Shown piece after piece: positions 29,035 through 37,673 of a DNA stretch of 64,000 nucleotides. The position numbers were made by a program, and so were the translations under genes. Where the stretch lies: NCBI RefSeq assembly GCF_902859625.1, contig NZ_CADIJX010000001.1, positions 1,178,001-1,242,000 on the forward strand, written 5' to 3'. The notes beneath the pieces are model-generated. The model was not told the DNA's origin. It did no database searches and saw nothing but the letters and a program-made list of their open reading frames with translations. Source of the DNA: Achromobacter pestifer (GTDB lineage Bacteria; Pseudomonadota; Gammaproteobacteria; Burkholderiales; Burkholderiaceae_B). Position 1 is the first letter of the stretch. Each line of letters begins with the position of its first letter.

Positions 29035-29499
29035 ATGACAGTGCCAACCCTGTTGTTCCGCCGCGCCCGCACCGAAGACCTGCCACATATCGTCGCGATG
29101 CTGGCCGACGACGAATTGGGCGCAACGCGCGAAGACGCTTCCGTTCCGCCGAATCCCCGCTACGTCGCCGCCTTTGCCGCCATCAACCAGGATTCCAATC
29201 AATTCCTGGCGGTGGTTGAGCAGGATTCACACCTGGTTGGCTGTTTGCAGTTATCGTTCATACCCGGCCTGTCGCGGCAGGGCCAATGGCGTGGACAGAT
29301 CGAGAGCGTGCGCATCGCCTCGTCGTCGCGCGGCCACGGCCTGGGACGCGCCATGTTCGAGTGGGCGATCGAGCAATGCCGCATTCAGGGATGCGGCCTG
29401 GTCCAGCTGACCACCGACCGTGCACGCCCGGATGCGCGCAGGTTCTATGAAAGCCTGGGCTTCACGGCCAGCCACGATGGCATGAAGCTCAGCCTGTAG
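29035..29499 (+). CDS. GNAT-family N-acetyltransferase
   Basis: A 154-aa single GNAT domain. The acetyl-CoA-binding segment is IESVRIASSSRGHGLGRAMFEWA (shortened here: SRGHGLGRAM, about 102-111), and RFYESLGF is near the C terminus. AGGAG lies before the ATG, 18 bases after the GST gene, so the two are likely co-transcribed. The acetyl acceptor is unknown. Confidence 0.9.
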   Translation: MTVPTLLFRRARTEDLPHIVAMLADDELGATREDASVPPNPRYVAAFAAINQDSNQFLAVVEQDSHLVGCLQLSFIPGLSRQGQWRGQIESVRIASSSRGHGLGRAMFEWAIEQCRIQGCGLVQLTTDRARPDARRFYESLGFTASHDGMKLSL

Positions 29500-29529
29500 T
29501 TTTAGTGCATGATTTTGCAAGGAGCGCCC

Positions 29530-29805
29530 ATGCATGGCGAATACAAAGTCCCCGGCGGCAAACTGGTCGTCGCGGATCTGGAAGTGCGCGATGGCCGTCT
29601 GGCCAATGTGCGCATCAGCGGTGACTTTTTTCTTGAACCGCCCGAAGCGCTTGAGGCCATCAATGCCGGCTTGAACGGCATGCCTGCGGACGCCGGTGAA
29701 CTGGAGCTGGCCGTGGCCGTCCAATCCGCCCTGCCCGCCGATGCCGAGTTGTTCGGGTTTTCCGCCGAGGCCGTGGCCATCGTCTTGCGGAGGGCGCTTG
29801 CATGA
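29530..29805 (+). CDS. lipoate-protein ligase accessory (C-terminal) domain protein
   Basis: The 91-aa product corresponds to the C-terminal accessory domain of lipoate-protein ligase A as a separate polypeptide (MHGEYKVPGGKLVVADLEV, then LEAINAGLNGMP). In bipartite ligases of archaea such as Thermoplasma, this domain (LplB) is needed for lipoate activation by LplA. ATG at 29530 has AGGAG five bases upstream. Its stop overlaps the next start by four bases (ATGA), so it is coupled to the catalytic subunit gene. Here the accessory gene comes first. Confidence 0.75.
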   Translation: MHGEYKVPGGKLVVADLEVRDGRLANVRISGDFFLEPPEALEAINAGLNGMPADAGELELAVAVQSALPADAELFGFSAEAVAIVLRRALA

Positions 29806-30578
29806 CGCGCACTGACTGGAACGACTACGACTGGCAATTGATTCATGACGCTCCCCAGGCTCCGGCGCTGCACATGGCGCTGGACGCCGTCATCACCGAT
29901 GAAGTCGGCGCGGGCCAGCGTCCGCCCACCTTGCGCATCTGGGAGTGGTCCGCCCCCGCCGTCGTGATCGGCCGTTTCCAATCCCTGAAGAATGAAGTCG
30001 ATCCGGAAGGCGCCAAGCGTCACGGCATCGAAGTCGTGCGCCGTGTCAGCGGCGGCGGCGCGATGTTCATCGAACCTGGCAACTCCATCACGTATTCGCT
30101 CAGCGCGCCGCAAGCGCTGGTGCACGGGATGAGTTTTCAGGAGTCCTACGCCTTTCTGGACGCCTGGGTGCTCGCCGCGCTGCAAGGCCTGGGCATCAAG
30201 GCCTGGTACCAACCCTTGAACGACATCGCCTCCGACATCGGCAAGATTGGCGGCGCCGCGCAAGCCCGCCGTGCCGGTGCCGTGCTCCACCACGTCACCA
30301 TGTCCTATGACATCGACGCCGATAAAATGGTGGAAGTCCTGCGCATCGGCCGCGAGAAACTTTCCGATAAAGGCACCACCAGCGCCAAGAAGCGTGTCGA
30401 CCCGCTGCGCACGCAGACCGGACTGGCGCGCGAGGTCATCATCGACCGCATGGTGGAAACTTTTGCTGGCCTGCACCGTCTGACCCCCGGGCAGATCGGC
30501 AGCGACACGCTGGCACGCGCCCAGCAACAGGCAGACGAAAAGTTCTCCACCCCTGAATGGACGGGCGTGGTGCCCTGA
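29802..30578 (+). CDS. lplA: lipoate-protein ligase A catalytic subunit
   Basis: The 258-aa biotin/lipoate A/B ligase-fold protein has the lipoate-binding RRVSGGGAMF motif (from residue 80) and the catalytic Lys148 in DIGKIGGAAQ. It lacks the C-terminal accessory domain, which is encoded by the overlapping upstream gene. The expected reaction is ATP-dependent activation of free lipoate and transfer to E2 or GcvH lipoyl domains. Octanoyltransferase activity is the alternative, but the separate accessory domain favours a bipartite ligase. Confidence 0.82.
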   Translation: MTRTDWNDYDWQLIHDAPQAPALHMALDAVITDEVGAGQRPPTLRIWEWSAPAVVIGRFQSLKNEVDPEGAKRHGIEVVRRVSGGGAMFIEPGNSITYSLSAPQALVHGMSFQESYAFLDAWVLAALQGLGIKAWYQPLNDIASDIGKIGGAAQARRAGAVLHHVTMSYDIDADKMVEVLRIGREKLSDKGTTSAKKRVDPLRTQTGLAREVIIDRMVETFAGLHRLTPGQIGSDTLARAQQQADEKFSTPEWTGVVP

Positions 30579-30610
30579 CGGTAAAGCCTTGATTTTTTGG
30601 AGGTAGTTCA

Positions 30611-31420
30611 ATGCGTCGCACATTCACGCCGCAAGGCGCGATAAGCGGTCTGGTTCTGGGCGCAGCCCTGTTGGCGCTTGCCGGCTGCGGCAGTGCGCCG
30701 CCAGCGAACATCACGCTGGCCACCCCCACTTCCTCCACGCCGGAGAAAGTGGGAGACCTGTCCACCGAACGCATCAAGTGGGCGTCGAACAAGCCCGGCT
30801 GCGAAGGCGATTGCCCGCGCATTGAAATCGACAGCGTGGCGTTTCCCGGCATCCCGAAATTGACGGCGCTGGTGGACCACGTGCTGGCCTACATGACCGG
30901 CACCGACGCCAATCGGCGCGGCCCCTACAACACGCTGTCGGAATACACCCAGTATTTCTGGTCCACGGCACGCCCGCGCGACGCTACCTATTTCAAGGCC
31001 AGCGTGAAGGACACCGTGGGCGATATCGTGTCGATCGAACTGCACACCGAGCAGATGCTGACCGGCGCCGCCCATGGCATCCCGGCCACCCAGTATCTGA
31101 ACTGGGAGCGTAGCCGCGATCGCGTCATGAGCCTGGACGAAGCGCTGATTCCCGGCCGCCGCGCGGACTACGTCGCGGCGCTGCAACGAGCGCACGCCAA
31201 GTGGCTGACGGGCAATCCTGACGCCAAGCGGGATCCCACGACGTACAACAAGATGTGGCCGTTCCAGGAAAGCGACAATTTCGCGCTGACCCGCGATGGC
31301 ATCGTCGTGAAGTACGACGCCTATTCCATTGCCCCCTACTCGCATGGCGAGCCCGAGCTGGCAATTCCCTATGCCGATCTGCGCGGCATCCTGAAGCCGG
31401 AATTGCTGCCGAAGTCCTAG
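30611..31420 (+). CDS. DUF3298/RsiV-like lipoprotein
   Basis: The 269-aa protein has a lipoprotein signal ending LALAGC (Cys26). The mature part resembles DUF4163/DUF3298 (RsiV C-terminal-like) proteins: IEIDSVAFPGIPKLTALVDH, IELHTEQMLTGAAHG, NFALTRDGIVVKYDAYSIAPYSHGEPELAIPY (quoted in parts). This family often binds lysozyme-like ligands or senses envelope state, but no sigma factor gene is near. AGGTAG lies ahead of the ATG. Role unknown. Confidence 0.82.
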   Translation: MRRTFTPQGAISGLVLGAALLALAGCGSAPPANITLATPTSSTPEKVGDLSTERIKWASNKPGCEGDCPRIEIDSVAFPGIPKLTALVDHVLAYMTGTDANRRGPYNTLSEYTQYFWSTARPRDATYFKASVKDTVGDIVSIELHTEQMLTGAAHGIPATQYLNWERSRDRVMSLDEALIPGRRADYVAALQRAHAKWLTGNPDAKRDPTTYNKMWPFQESDNFALTRDGIVVKYDAYSIAPYSHGEPELAIPYADLRGILKPELLPKS

Positions 31421-31486
31421 ACCCGCGCACGGGGGCCGCTGAAGCCAACGCAAGGCAAGGCCGACGCCCCTGACGCTGCTGAATAC

Positions 31487-31528
31487 GCGAACGCCGGCAA
31501 TAGACATCTGTCTGTTGCCGGCGTTCGC
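31487..31528. terminator. long stem-loop downstream of the DUF3298 gene
   Basis: Perfect 14-bp arms (31487-31500 and 31515-31528, gcgaacgccggcaa against its complement) continue past one mismatch into an AGACA/TGTCT inner stem with a two-base loop. It lies 67 bases after the DUF3298 stop and between convergent genes. No T-run follows, so it is either a strong transcript end structure or an intergenic repeat. The rest of the 31421-31718 gap holds only the porin terminator hairpin and a doubtful Tat-leader-like frame. Confidence 0.55.
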
Positions 31529-31671
31529 ACGCGCCGCAGCGCGCAAGGTCTTTTCAAGACCGGGGTTCGGGTGAGCGGACTGAGAGTGGAGCTAGGGAGG
31601 TGGCCGCTTTTTTCGCGTCTATGGCCGGGTAAGACGCCCAATCCGCTCAATGCAACCGCGGCCTGAAGGAA

Positions 31672-31704
31672 CCGGCGGCGCGTGACCTGCACGCCCGCCG
31701 CCGG
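31672..31704 (-). terminator. GC-rich hairpin just downstream of the porin gene
   Basis: ccggcggcgcgtg (31672-31684) pairs with the complementary 31690-31704 segment apart from a two-base bulge. It begins 14 bases past the porin stop on the minus strand. A short TTCCTT follows, giving a weak intrinsic terminator. Confidence 0.5.
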
Positions 31705-31718
31705 CTCACGTCAGGCGC

Positions 31719-32831
31719 TTAGAAGCGGTGACGCACACCCACGATACCCACGGAGCTCTTCAGCCCGTCGACAAACGCGAAGTCGGTGGAGTACGAACCC
31801 AGCGCGTACAGATTGGTGCGCTTGGACAGGTTGTACGTGTAGCCGATGCTGTAGACGTTCATCGTCGAATCGTTGCCAGCCGTCAGCGGGTTGCCGTTCG
31901 GGTCAGCACGCTGCCACGAAGCCAGGATGCTGCTGGCGCCCAGCGGCACGGTCAGGCCGACCAGGTAGGAATTGGCCTTGAAGCCCGACACGGCGACGTT
32001 CGTGCCAAAGCTGGTGGCTGCGGGGCTGCCGCTGCCGAACGAGTTGATGCTTTGGCCGGTGAACCAGCCATCACGGGTCTGGCCAAAGCCCAATGCCAAC
32101 TTCAGCACTTCAAAGTCGTACGCGCCGGCAACCGTCCAGGACTTGGGCGTTGCGTCGTTGTTCAACTGGCTAGCCGGGTTCAACTGGTCGTAGGTCAGGG
32201 CGACGTTCACCGGGCCATTGACGTAGCGCAGGCCGGTCGTGATGGCGCGAGTGTTGTCGGCGGTCTTGAAGCCGGTTTGCGCAGCGGTGGTGTCTGCTGC
32301 GTTGAACGAGTAGCCGACGCCAAACTGGAAGCCGCTGAACGACGGGGTCGAGTACTGAACCATGTTGTCGTAGCGAACCGTGTTGGCGGCGCTGAACGCC
32401 ACGCCAACGTTGGCTTGGCCGTAGCTGCCGGCGAACGGATCGATCGCGGCCAGGTACTTCGACGCGATGTTGGTCTGGCGACCGAATTCCAGCAGGCCCC
32501 ACGAATCAGCCTTCAGGCCGACGGTGGCTTGGCGGCCGAACAGACGGCTGCTTTGGCCCGATTGACCATTGGCCGAATTGAAGCCGCTTTCCAGCGTGAA
32601 CACAGCGCTCAGGCCATCGCCCAGGTCTTCGGCGCCGCGCAGGCCCCAACGCGAACCGCTCGACACGCCATTGACCATGCCGAACTTCGATTCTTTGTAA
32701 TCGTTATTGCCCTTGATTTGCTGGAAGCCGATACCAGTGTCGATCAGGCCGTACAGCGTCACCGACGTTTCGGCATGGGCCAGGCCGGACATGGCCGCGA
32801 AGAGCGCGGAGACGAGCAGAGTCTTTTTCAT
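31719..32831 (-). CDS. outer-membrane trimeric porin (Gram-negative porin, OmpC-like)
   Basis: The 370-aa porin has a Sec signal (MKKTLLVSALFAAMSGLAHA, cleavage after residue 20) and a mature start ETSVTLYGLIDTG typical of betaproteobacterial porins. The constriction-loop region (RQTNIASKYLAAIDPFAGSY in parts) and the terminal beta-strand ending in Phe (GIVGVRHRF), needed for outer-membrane insertion, are both present. ATG at 32831 follows AAGGGA; longer in-frame starts lack a signal peptide. General diffusion of small anionic solutes is likely. Confidence 0.93.
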   Translation of the reverse strand: MKKTLLVSALFAAMSGLAHAETSVTLYGLIDTGIGFQQIKGNNDYKESKFGMVNGVSSGSRWGLRGAEDLGDGLSAVFTLESGFNSANGQSGQSSRLFGRQATVGLKADSWGLLEFGRQTNIASKYLAAIDPFAGSYGQANVGVAFSAANTVRYDNMVQYSTPSFSGFQFGVGYSFNAADTTAAQTGFKTADNTRAITTGLRYVNGPVNVALTYDQLNPASQLNNDATPKSWTVAGAYDFEVLKLALGFGQTRDGWFTGQSINSFGSGSPAATSFGTNVAVSGFKANSYLVGLTVPLGASSILASWQRADPNGNPLTAGNDSTMNVYSIGYTYNLSKRTNLYALGSYSTDFAFVDGLKSSVGIVGVRHRF

Positions 32832-32972
32832 TGCGTAATCCCTTTGATTGAACATACATGCGCAGGTGGCTTGACTTGCATGGCAAGTGGCGTGCGGCGC
32901 ATGGCAGTAACGAATTCTAGGGACGCAATGTGTCAGTTTTCTAGACGCAAGGAAAACCCGTCCAAGATCTCG

Positions 32973-32995
32973 AAAAAAAAGGCTGCTTGTAGCCT
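32973..32995 (-). terminator. rho-independent terminator, minus strand
   Basis: AGGCT (32980-32984) and AGCCT (32991-32995) form a 5-bp stem with a 6-base loop. On the minus strand it is followed by eight T (A-run 32973-32980 on plus). It lies about 150 bases downstream of the thioesterase gene and upstream of the porin, so it likely ends thioesterase transcripts. Otherwise the 32832-33147 gap should hold the porin promoter, which I could not place. Confidence 0.6.
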
Positions 32996-33147
32996 GAGCT
33001 CCACACCCGGGCAAGTGTAAGGCGCGGTCGCAAACCTGTCATGGGGGTGTGTTAACAAGCAACATTCGCCTTCTTTCCCACAAGGCAACCAGCGCAAACG
33101 CCCCGGTAAACTCCCCAGGGCAAGCTGCCTGCACCGGTGCGGAAAGC

Positions 33148-33627
33148 TCAGCGCGTTCCTTGCAGCGGCAGCAGCCGTCGATAACCCTTGGGCAGTGGTT
33201 GCGTTGCGTGCTCGCTGACCGTGCTTGCCAGCCGCGCCGCCAACGCATCGGGAAACGGCGTGGCCCGCCGCGTATTCAGATCCACATGCAAAGACAGCTG
33301 CTCCATCGTGGCCGCCAGATAGCCATCGCGGGTTTGCACCAGCTCCATCAGGCACAGCAGCCGCTTGCTATCCGACTCCAACAAGCGGACCTGCAACATC
33401 AGCGGATCCCCTGCCAGGACTTCACGCAAATAAGCCACATGCACGTTCATCGTATAGATGCCGCAGCGCGTGGCCTCGGTGTAGTCCAGCCCCACGCCGA
33501 CCTGGCTCAGCAGTTCAAATCCAACGCGGTCAAAAATCCCCACGTAGTGGGCGGCGTTCAAGTGGCCGTATGCATCGATCCAAGCGGGGTCCACGGCAAG
33601 CGTCGTGGATGGCAAGCCTTGCGTCAT
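33148..33627 (-). CDS. 4HBT-fold acyl-CoA thioesterase
   Basis: A 159-aa single hotdog domain has the YbgC/4HBT start pattern WIDAYGHLNAAHYV (catalytic Asp18), then YTMNVHVAYLREVLAGDPL and a late HVDLNTRRATPFP. It should hydrolyse acyl- or hydroxyacyl-CoA thioesters; the substrate is unknown. AGGAGAAA precedes the ATG. It lies downstream of gdhA, separated by a strong hairpin. Confidence 0.85.
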   Translation of the reverse strand: MTQGLPSTTLAVDPAWIDAYGHLNAAHYVGIFDRVGFELLSQVGVGLDYTEATRCGIYTMNVHVAYLREVLAGDPLMLQVRLLESDSKRLLCLMELVQTRDGYLAATMEQLSLHVDLNTRRATPFPDALAARLASTVSEHATQPLPKGYRRLLPLQGTR

Positions 33628-33644
33628 GGGTTTCTCCTGAAATG

Positions 33645-33670
33645 GAAATCGCCCCTTGCGGGGCGATTTC
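33645..33670. terminator. perfect 11-bp stem-loop between gdhA and the thioesterase gene
   Basis: GAAATCGCCCC, loop TTGC, then GGGGCGATTTC. A T-rich tail (TGTTTTTG) follows on the plus strand only. On the minus strand it lies after gdhA and immediately before the thioesterase ribosome site, where it could terminate or attenuate readthrough. Confidence 0.6.
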
Positions 33671-33731
33671 TGTTTTTGTCTTCCTCTGCCTCCTCGGCGA
33701 GTCGTTCAAGAACGCATCGCCGATTCAGTCA

Positions 33732-35021
33732 TCACGGATACAGGCCGCGCACTTGGCGCGCTTGAAGAATCCGGGTGCAAGCCACGATGAACGCAGCGGT
33801 ACGCAGCGTGACCTTGTGTTCCTTGGCCACTTGCGACACGGCGCCGTAGGCTTCGCGCATGATGCGTTCCAGGCGCTGGTTGATCTCTTCTTCGCTCCAG
33901 AAGAAGCTGGAGAAATCCTGCACCCATTCAAAATAGGACACCGTTACGCCGCCGGCGTTGGCCAGCACGTCCGGCACCACGTAGATGCCATGTTCAGCCA
34001 GGATGTCATCCGCTTCCGGCGTGGTCGGGCCGTTGGCGCCTTCCACCACGACCTTCGCGCGCACCTTGGCGGCGTTGGCTGCCGTGATCTGGCTTTCCAG
34101 AGCGGCGGGGATCAGGAATTCGGTTTCCAGCGTCCAGAATTCATCCTTGTCGAATGCTTGACCGCCCGAGAAGCCGCCCACGCCGCCGTGTTGCGACACA
34201 TGCGACAGCAGCTTGTGGACGTCCAGGCCTTCCGGATTGTGCACCGTGCCGGTGTGATCCTGCGCGGCGATGACCTTGGCGCCGGCTTCATGGAACAGAC
34301 GGGCGGCGGTGCCGCCCACGTTGCCGAAGCCCTGCACGACCACGCGGGACTTGGAGACGTCGATATTCAAGTCGCGGGCGGCTTCGCACGCCACGACAAA
34401 CACGCCGCGGCCGGTGGCTTCGACGCGGCCCAGGCTGCCGCCCAGTGCGATCGGCTTGCCGGTCACCACGCCGGTGGCGGTAGCGCCTTCGTTCATGGAA
34501 TACGTGTCCATCATCCAGGCCATCGTCTGGGCGTTGGTGCCCACGTCAGGCGCCGGGATGTCCTTGGACGGGCCAACGATGACGCCGATTTCGCTGGTGT
34601 AGCGGCGCGTCATGCGCTCAAGTTCGGATTGGGACAGCGTGCGCGGGTCAACGCGGATGCCGCCCTTGGCGCCGCCGTACGGCAGGTTCACCGCAGCGTT
34701 CTTGACCGACATCCAGGCGGCCAGCGCCATCACTTCGGACAGCGTCACGTCTTGGTGGAAACGCACGCCGCCCTTGCCCGGGCCGCGCGACACGTTGTGC
34801 TGCACGCGATAGCCCTCGAAGTGGGCGATCGTGCCATTGTCCAGTTCGATCGGCACATCGACGATCAGCGAGCGCTTCGGGCGCTTCAGGGTCTCGACCC
34901 ACCGACCCAGGGAGCCGAGGTACGGGGTGACCCGGTCGACTTGTTGCAGGTAATTACCCCAGGGGCCGAGGTCATCGGCATTCAGATAAGACGGCAAGGC
35001 ATGGGTGGGAGTGTGAGACAT
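33732..35021 (-). CDS. gdhA: Glu/Leu/Phe/Val dehydrogenase (glutamate dehydrogenase)
   Basis: The 429-aa enzyme has the substrate/catalytic segment [10 protein letters not shown] (Lys119), the upstream [10 protein letters not shown], and a Rossmann motif GFGNVGG (231-237). Its length fits NAD-dependent hexameric glutamate dehydrogenases. It interconverts glutamate and 2-oxoglutarate with ammonia. ATG at 35021 is chosen for spacing of nine bases to AGGAG; another ATG six bases earlier is too close to the site. A long AT-rich inverted repeat lies upstream. The nearby hutG makes glutamate, which this enzyme can deaminate. Confidence 0.92.
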   Translation of the reverse strand: MSHTPTHALPSYLNADDLGPWGNYLQQVDRVTPYLGSLGRWVETLKRPKRSLIVDVPIELDNGTIAHFEGYRVQHNVSRGPGKGGVRFHQDVTLSEVMALAAWMSVKNAAVNLPYGGAKGGIRVDPRTLSQSELERMTRRYTSEIGVIVGPSKDIPAPDVGTNAQTMAWMMDTYSMNEGATATGVVTGKPIALGGSLGRVEATGRGVFVVACEAARDLNIDVSKSRVVVQGFGNVGGTAARLFHEAGAKVIAAQDHTGTVHNPEGLDVHKLLSHVSQHGGVGGFSGGQAFDKDEFWTLETEFLIPAALESQITAANAAKVRAKVVVEGANGPTTPEADDILAEHGIYVVPDVLANAGGVTVSYFEWVQDFSSFFWSEEEINQRLERIMREAYGAVSQVAKEHKVTLRTAAFIVACTRILQARQVRGLYP

Positions 35022-35072
35022 GAGCATGATCTCCTGACAAAGTTGCGCCATTTTATCCACGAAAATAATAGC

Positions 35073-35108
35073 GTCCCCATTTAAATATAAAATATTTTAA
35101 ATAGGGAC
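35073..35108. promoter_or_regulatory. AT-rich inverted repeat upstream of gdhA
   Basis: The outer arms GTCCCC and GGGAC flank near-mirror ATTTAAATAT/ATATTTTAAAT sequences, giving a 36-bp almost perfect palindrome with one substitution and one indel. It lies about 52 bases before the gdhA ATG, next to a TATTAT -10-like hexamer at about 35062-35067. It is a good candidate operator covering the -35 region. Confidence 0.5.
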
Positions 35109-35219
35109 ATATTAAAGTGGCGGATACCCGACGGGTCACAAGCCCGGTCTTGAAGCTGCCCCTATCCTAAGCCGCGAATCCACAAGCGTCCACCCTGCCC
35201 AGCACCGGACGCGGCAATG

Positions 35220-35254
35220 AAAAAAGGGGCAGCCCTTCCATAGAAAGCCGCCCC
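35220..35254 (-). terminator. rho-independent terminator after hutG
   Basis: On the minus strand GGGGCGGC pairs with GCTGCCCC (one G:U wobble) and is followed by six T. It sits about 21 bases beyond the hutG stop and ends the transporter-hutG operon before gdhA. Confidence 0.65.
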
Positions 35255-35275
35255 CTTCAATGGCCACGTCCGCCG

Positions 35276-36223
35276 TCAGGCCGATAGCAGTTGCCACGCC
35301 AAGCGCGCCGCCGCACGGGCGCCGTGCCCGTCCACATCGAAGCGTGGGTTGTACTCCGCCATGTCCGCCAGGCGCAGCTTGCCGCTGGCCTTGACCCGCA
35401 GCACGATTTCCTCGACCACGGACATCGGCACGCCGTAAGGCGCTGGCGCGGACACGCCGGGCATGACCGCAGCAGGCAGCACATCCAGGTCGATCGTCAG
35501 ATAGACGTGGCGCACCCGGGCCAGCAAGGCGTCCACGTTGGCCAAGCGGGCCTCCAGATGGCGCTCCTGCATGTCGTGATCCTCGACCCAGACCGCGCCC
35601 ACCTCGGCCGCCCGCGCATACAACGCCGGCGTATTGGCCAGCCGCGACACGCCCAGGCAGGCGTATTGCAATGCCTGACCGCGTGCCTCGCAATAGCGGG
35701 CAATCTGGTCGAACGGCGTGCCCGAGCTGCCCGGGCGCCCGGTACGCAGGTCAAAATGCGCATCCAGGTTCAGCACCAGCACAGGATCGGTATCGCCGTG
35801 CGCCTCCAGCCAGCGGGCCAGGCCCTGGAAGCTGCCCCAGGCGATCTCGTGGCCACCGCCCAGCACCAGCGGCCTGGCGCCCTGCTCCAGCAGTTCCGCC
35901 ACGCGCAGCCCCAGGCGCTCCTGGGCGTCTTCCAACTGATCGCCCACGCACACCACGTCACCCGCATCCAACAGACGCACCATGCCGTGCGCGGGCAAGC
36001 CCGCCATGAACTTGCGTATGCCGGCGGGGCCTTCCGCCGCACCAATGCGCCCCTGGTTGCGCGCCACGCCGGCATCGCAGGCAAAGCCCAGCAACACCGG
36101 TTCGCCCTTCTCGACCAGCCCGGCGGCGGACTCGACAATATGCGCCAGGCGGCGCGTATCCCCTTGTTCGGCGCTGTCGTCCCGCGCCTTCCACAGGCTC
36201 TTATCCAGTTGCGTGGTGCTCAT
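35276..36223 (-). CDS. hutG: formimidoylglutamase (arginase/ureohydrolase family)
   Basis: The 315-aa ureohydrolase has all dimanganese ligands: GGGHE (His125), LDAHFDLR (Asp154, His156, Asp158) and IDLDVLP (Asp245, Asp247). The [10 protein letters not shown] loop and length match HutG, which splits N-formimidoyl-glutamate into glutamate and formamide, the last step of one histidine degradation route. It overlaps the ABC ATPase gene by four bases and ends an amino-acid transporter operon. No hutH/U/I are in the window. Another ureohydrolase substrate is possible but less likely. Confidence 0.83.
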   Translation of the reverse strand: MSTTQLDKSLWKARDDSAEQGDTRRLAHIVESAAGLVEKGEPVLLGFACDAGVARNQGRIGAAEGPAGIRKFMAGLPAHGMVRLLDAGDVVCVGDQLEDAQERLGLRVAELLEQGARPLVLGGGHEIAWGSFQGLARWLEAHGDTDPVLVLNLDAHFDLRTGRPGSSGTPFDQIARYCEARGQALQYACLGVSRLANTPALYARAAEVGAVWVEDHDMQERHLEARLANVDALLARVRHVYLTIDLDVLPAAVMPGVSAPAPYGVPMSVVEEIVLRVKASGKLRLADMAEYNPRFDVDGHGARAAARLAWQLLSA

Positions 36224-37008
36224 GCCGCTGCTCCCTGCCCCGCGTTCAGCACGGCTTGCAGGAATTCCCGGGTGCGCGGTTCGCGCGGCTGGCTGAAGAT
36301 CACCTCTGGCGGGCCTGACTCCAGGATCACGCCGCCGTCCATCACCGCCACCACGTCCGCCACGTCCCGGGCAAAGCCCATCTCGTGCGTCACGACCATC
36401 ATCGTCATGCCTTCACGCGCCAGCAGCTTCATGACTTGCAGCACTTCGCCCACCAACTCCGGATCCAGCGCTGAGGTCGGTTCATCAAACAGCATGACCT
36501 TGGGCTGCATGGCCAGCGCACGGGCGATGGCCACGCGCTGCTTCTGCCCGCCCGACAGACTGGCCGGCATCGCCGCCGCCTTCTGGGACAGACCCACTTT
36601 CCTCAGCAGGTCTTCGGCCAGCGCATTGGCCTTGTCGCGGCCCATCCCGCGCAAGGTGCGCGGGCCGACCGTAACGTTGTCCAGCACGGACAGGTGGGGA
36701 AACAGATTGAAGCCCTGGAACACCATGCCCACCTGCATGCGCAACTGATTCAGTTGCGCCTCCGGCAGCAGCTTGCCCTCGTCCAACAAGGTTTGGCCAC
36801 AGATGTCCACGGTGCCGGCTTGCGCCACTTCCAATCCGTTGCAGCAGCGCAGCAAGGTGCTTTTGCCCGACCCGCTGGGCCCGATCACGACCACCACCTG
36901 CGAAGGCTGCACGTCGAAATCGATGCCGCGCAGCACCGCGTGATCGCCGTAGGCTTTGTGCAGGCCGCGGATGCGGATCATTTCCTGAGAATTACCGAAC
37001 TGGTTCAT
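36220..37008 (-). CDS. polar amino-acid ABC transporter ATPase (HisP/GlnQ type)
   Basis: The 262-aa ATPase has Walker A GPSGSGKS (43-50), Q-loop [15 protein letters not shown], signature LSGGQKQR, Walker [13 protein letters not shown] and H-loop [13 protein letters not shown], all standard for the PAAT family. It overlaps the permease gene and hutG by four bases each. Coupling to hutG suggests histidine or a histidine breakdown intermediate as substrate (inference). Confidence 0.92.
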   Translation of the reverse strand: MNQFGNSQEMIRIRGLHKAYGDHAVLRGIDFDVQPSQVVVVIGPSGSGKSTLLRCCNGLEVAQAGTVDICGQTLLDEGKLLPEAQLNQLRMQVGMVFQGFNLFPHLSVLDNVTVGPRTLRGMGRDKANALAEDLLRKVGLSQKAAAMPASLSGGQKQRVAIARALAMQPKVMLFDEPTSALDPELVGEVLQVMKLLAREGMTMMVVTHEMGFARDVADVVAVMDGGVILESGPPEVIFSQPREPRTREFLQAVLNAGQGAAA

Positions 37009-37673
37009 TGCACCATCCCCCCGGCGCGCAGGCGGTGTTCCACCTTGCGCAACACCACCATGGCGGCCGTGGTCAGGACCAAGTAGATCAAAGCCACCAC
37101 CAGATACGTTTCCAGCGAGCGATACGACACGCTGATGATCTTCTGCCCTTCATGCATCAGATCGTGAATGGTCAACAACGACACCAGCGCCGAGTTCTTG
37201 ATCAGCGCGATGAATTCGTTGCCCAGCGGCGGAATCATGCGCACCACGGCCTGCGGCAGGATGATGATGCGCATCGCTTGGCCGGAAGACATGCCCAGCG
37301 AACGCGCGGCTTCCGTCTGGCCGCGATCCACGGACTGGATCGCGCCCCGCACGATTTCCGACACGTAGGCGCCGGAGTACATGCCCAGGCCCAACACCCC
37401 GCAGGCGAACGCCGGCAGAGTCACGCCAAACTGAGGCAGGCCGAAGAACCAGATGAACAACTGCACCAGCAAGGGCGTGCCGCGGAAGAACAGCAGATAC
37501 GTGCTGCACAGGTTATAGATGATGCGGCGCTGCGGGTTCAGCCGGCCGACGCCGACCAGCAGGCCGATGATGCAACCCAGCAGCAAGGCGCCGGCAGTCA
37601 CCTCGACGGTGACCAGCGCGCCTCGCAGCAGCGAGTCGAAGTCCGCAAAGACGGGGGCAAAATCCAAGTTCAT
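37005..37673 (-). CDS. polar amino-acid ABC transporter permease
   Basis: The 222-aa HisM/GlnP-type permease has about five membrane segments, the N-terminal [20 protein letters not shown], the typical [21 protein letters not shown] region, and the EAA loop [21 protein letters not shown] (quoted in part). It is translationally coupled on both sides by four-base overlaps. A single permease gene implies a homodimeric channel. Confidence 0.92.
   Translation of the reverse strand: MNLDFAPVFADFDSLLRGALVTVEVTAGALLLGCIIGLLVGVGRLNPQRRIIYNLCSTYLLFFRGTPLLVQLFIWFFGLPQFGVTLPAFACGVLGLGMYSGAYVSEIVRGAIQSVDRGQTEAARSLGMSSGQAMRIIILPQAVVRMIPPLGNEFIALIKNSALVSLLTIHDLMHEGQKIISVSYRSLETYLVVALIYLVLTTAAMVVLRKVEHRLRAGGMVQ

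Noticed and set aside
31417-31692. Tat-leader-like minus-strand frame as a real gene
   Set aside because: Only the first 20 residues look like a signal; the rest has no protein-like character, it runs through two hairpins, and there is no ribosome site. Kept only as a low-interest finding.
33645-33670. The 11-bp hairpin as a plus-strand terminator for a gene
   Set aside because: No plus-strand gene ends near it; the T-rich side on plus seems incidental, so it is listed as an unstranded stem-loop.
33225-35084. A 619-codon plus-strand frame across gdhA and the thioesterase gene
   Set aside because: It is an antisense shadow: His/Arg/Ala-rich, no domain, and it crosses two well-supported genes and a hairpin terminator.
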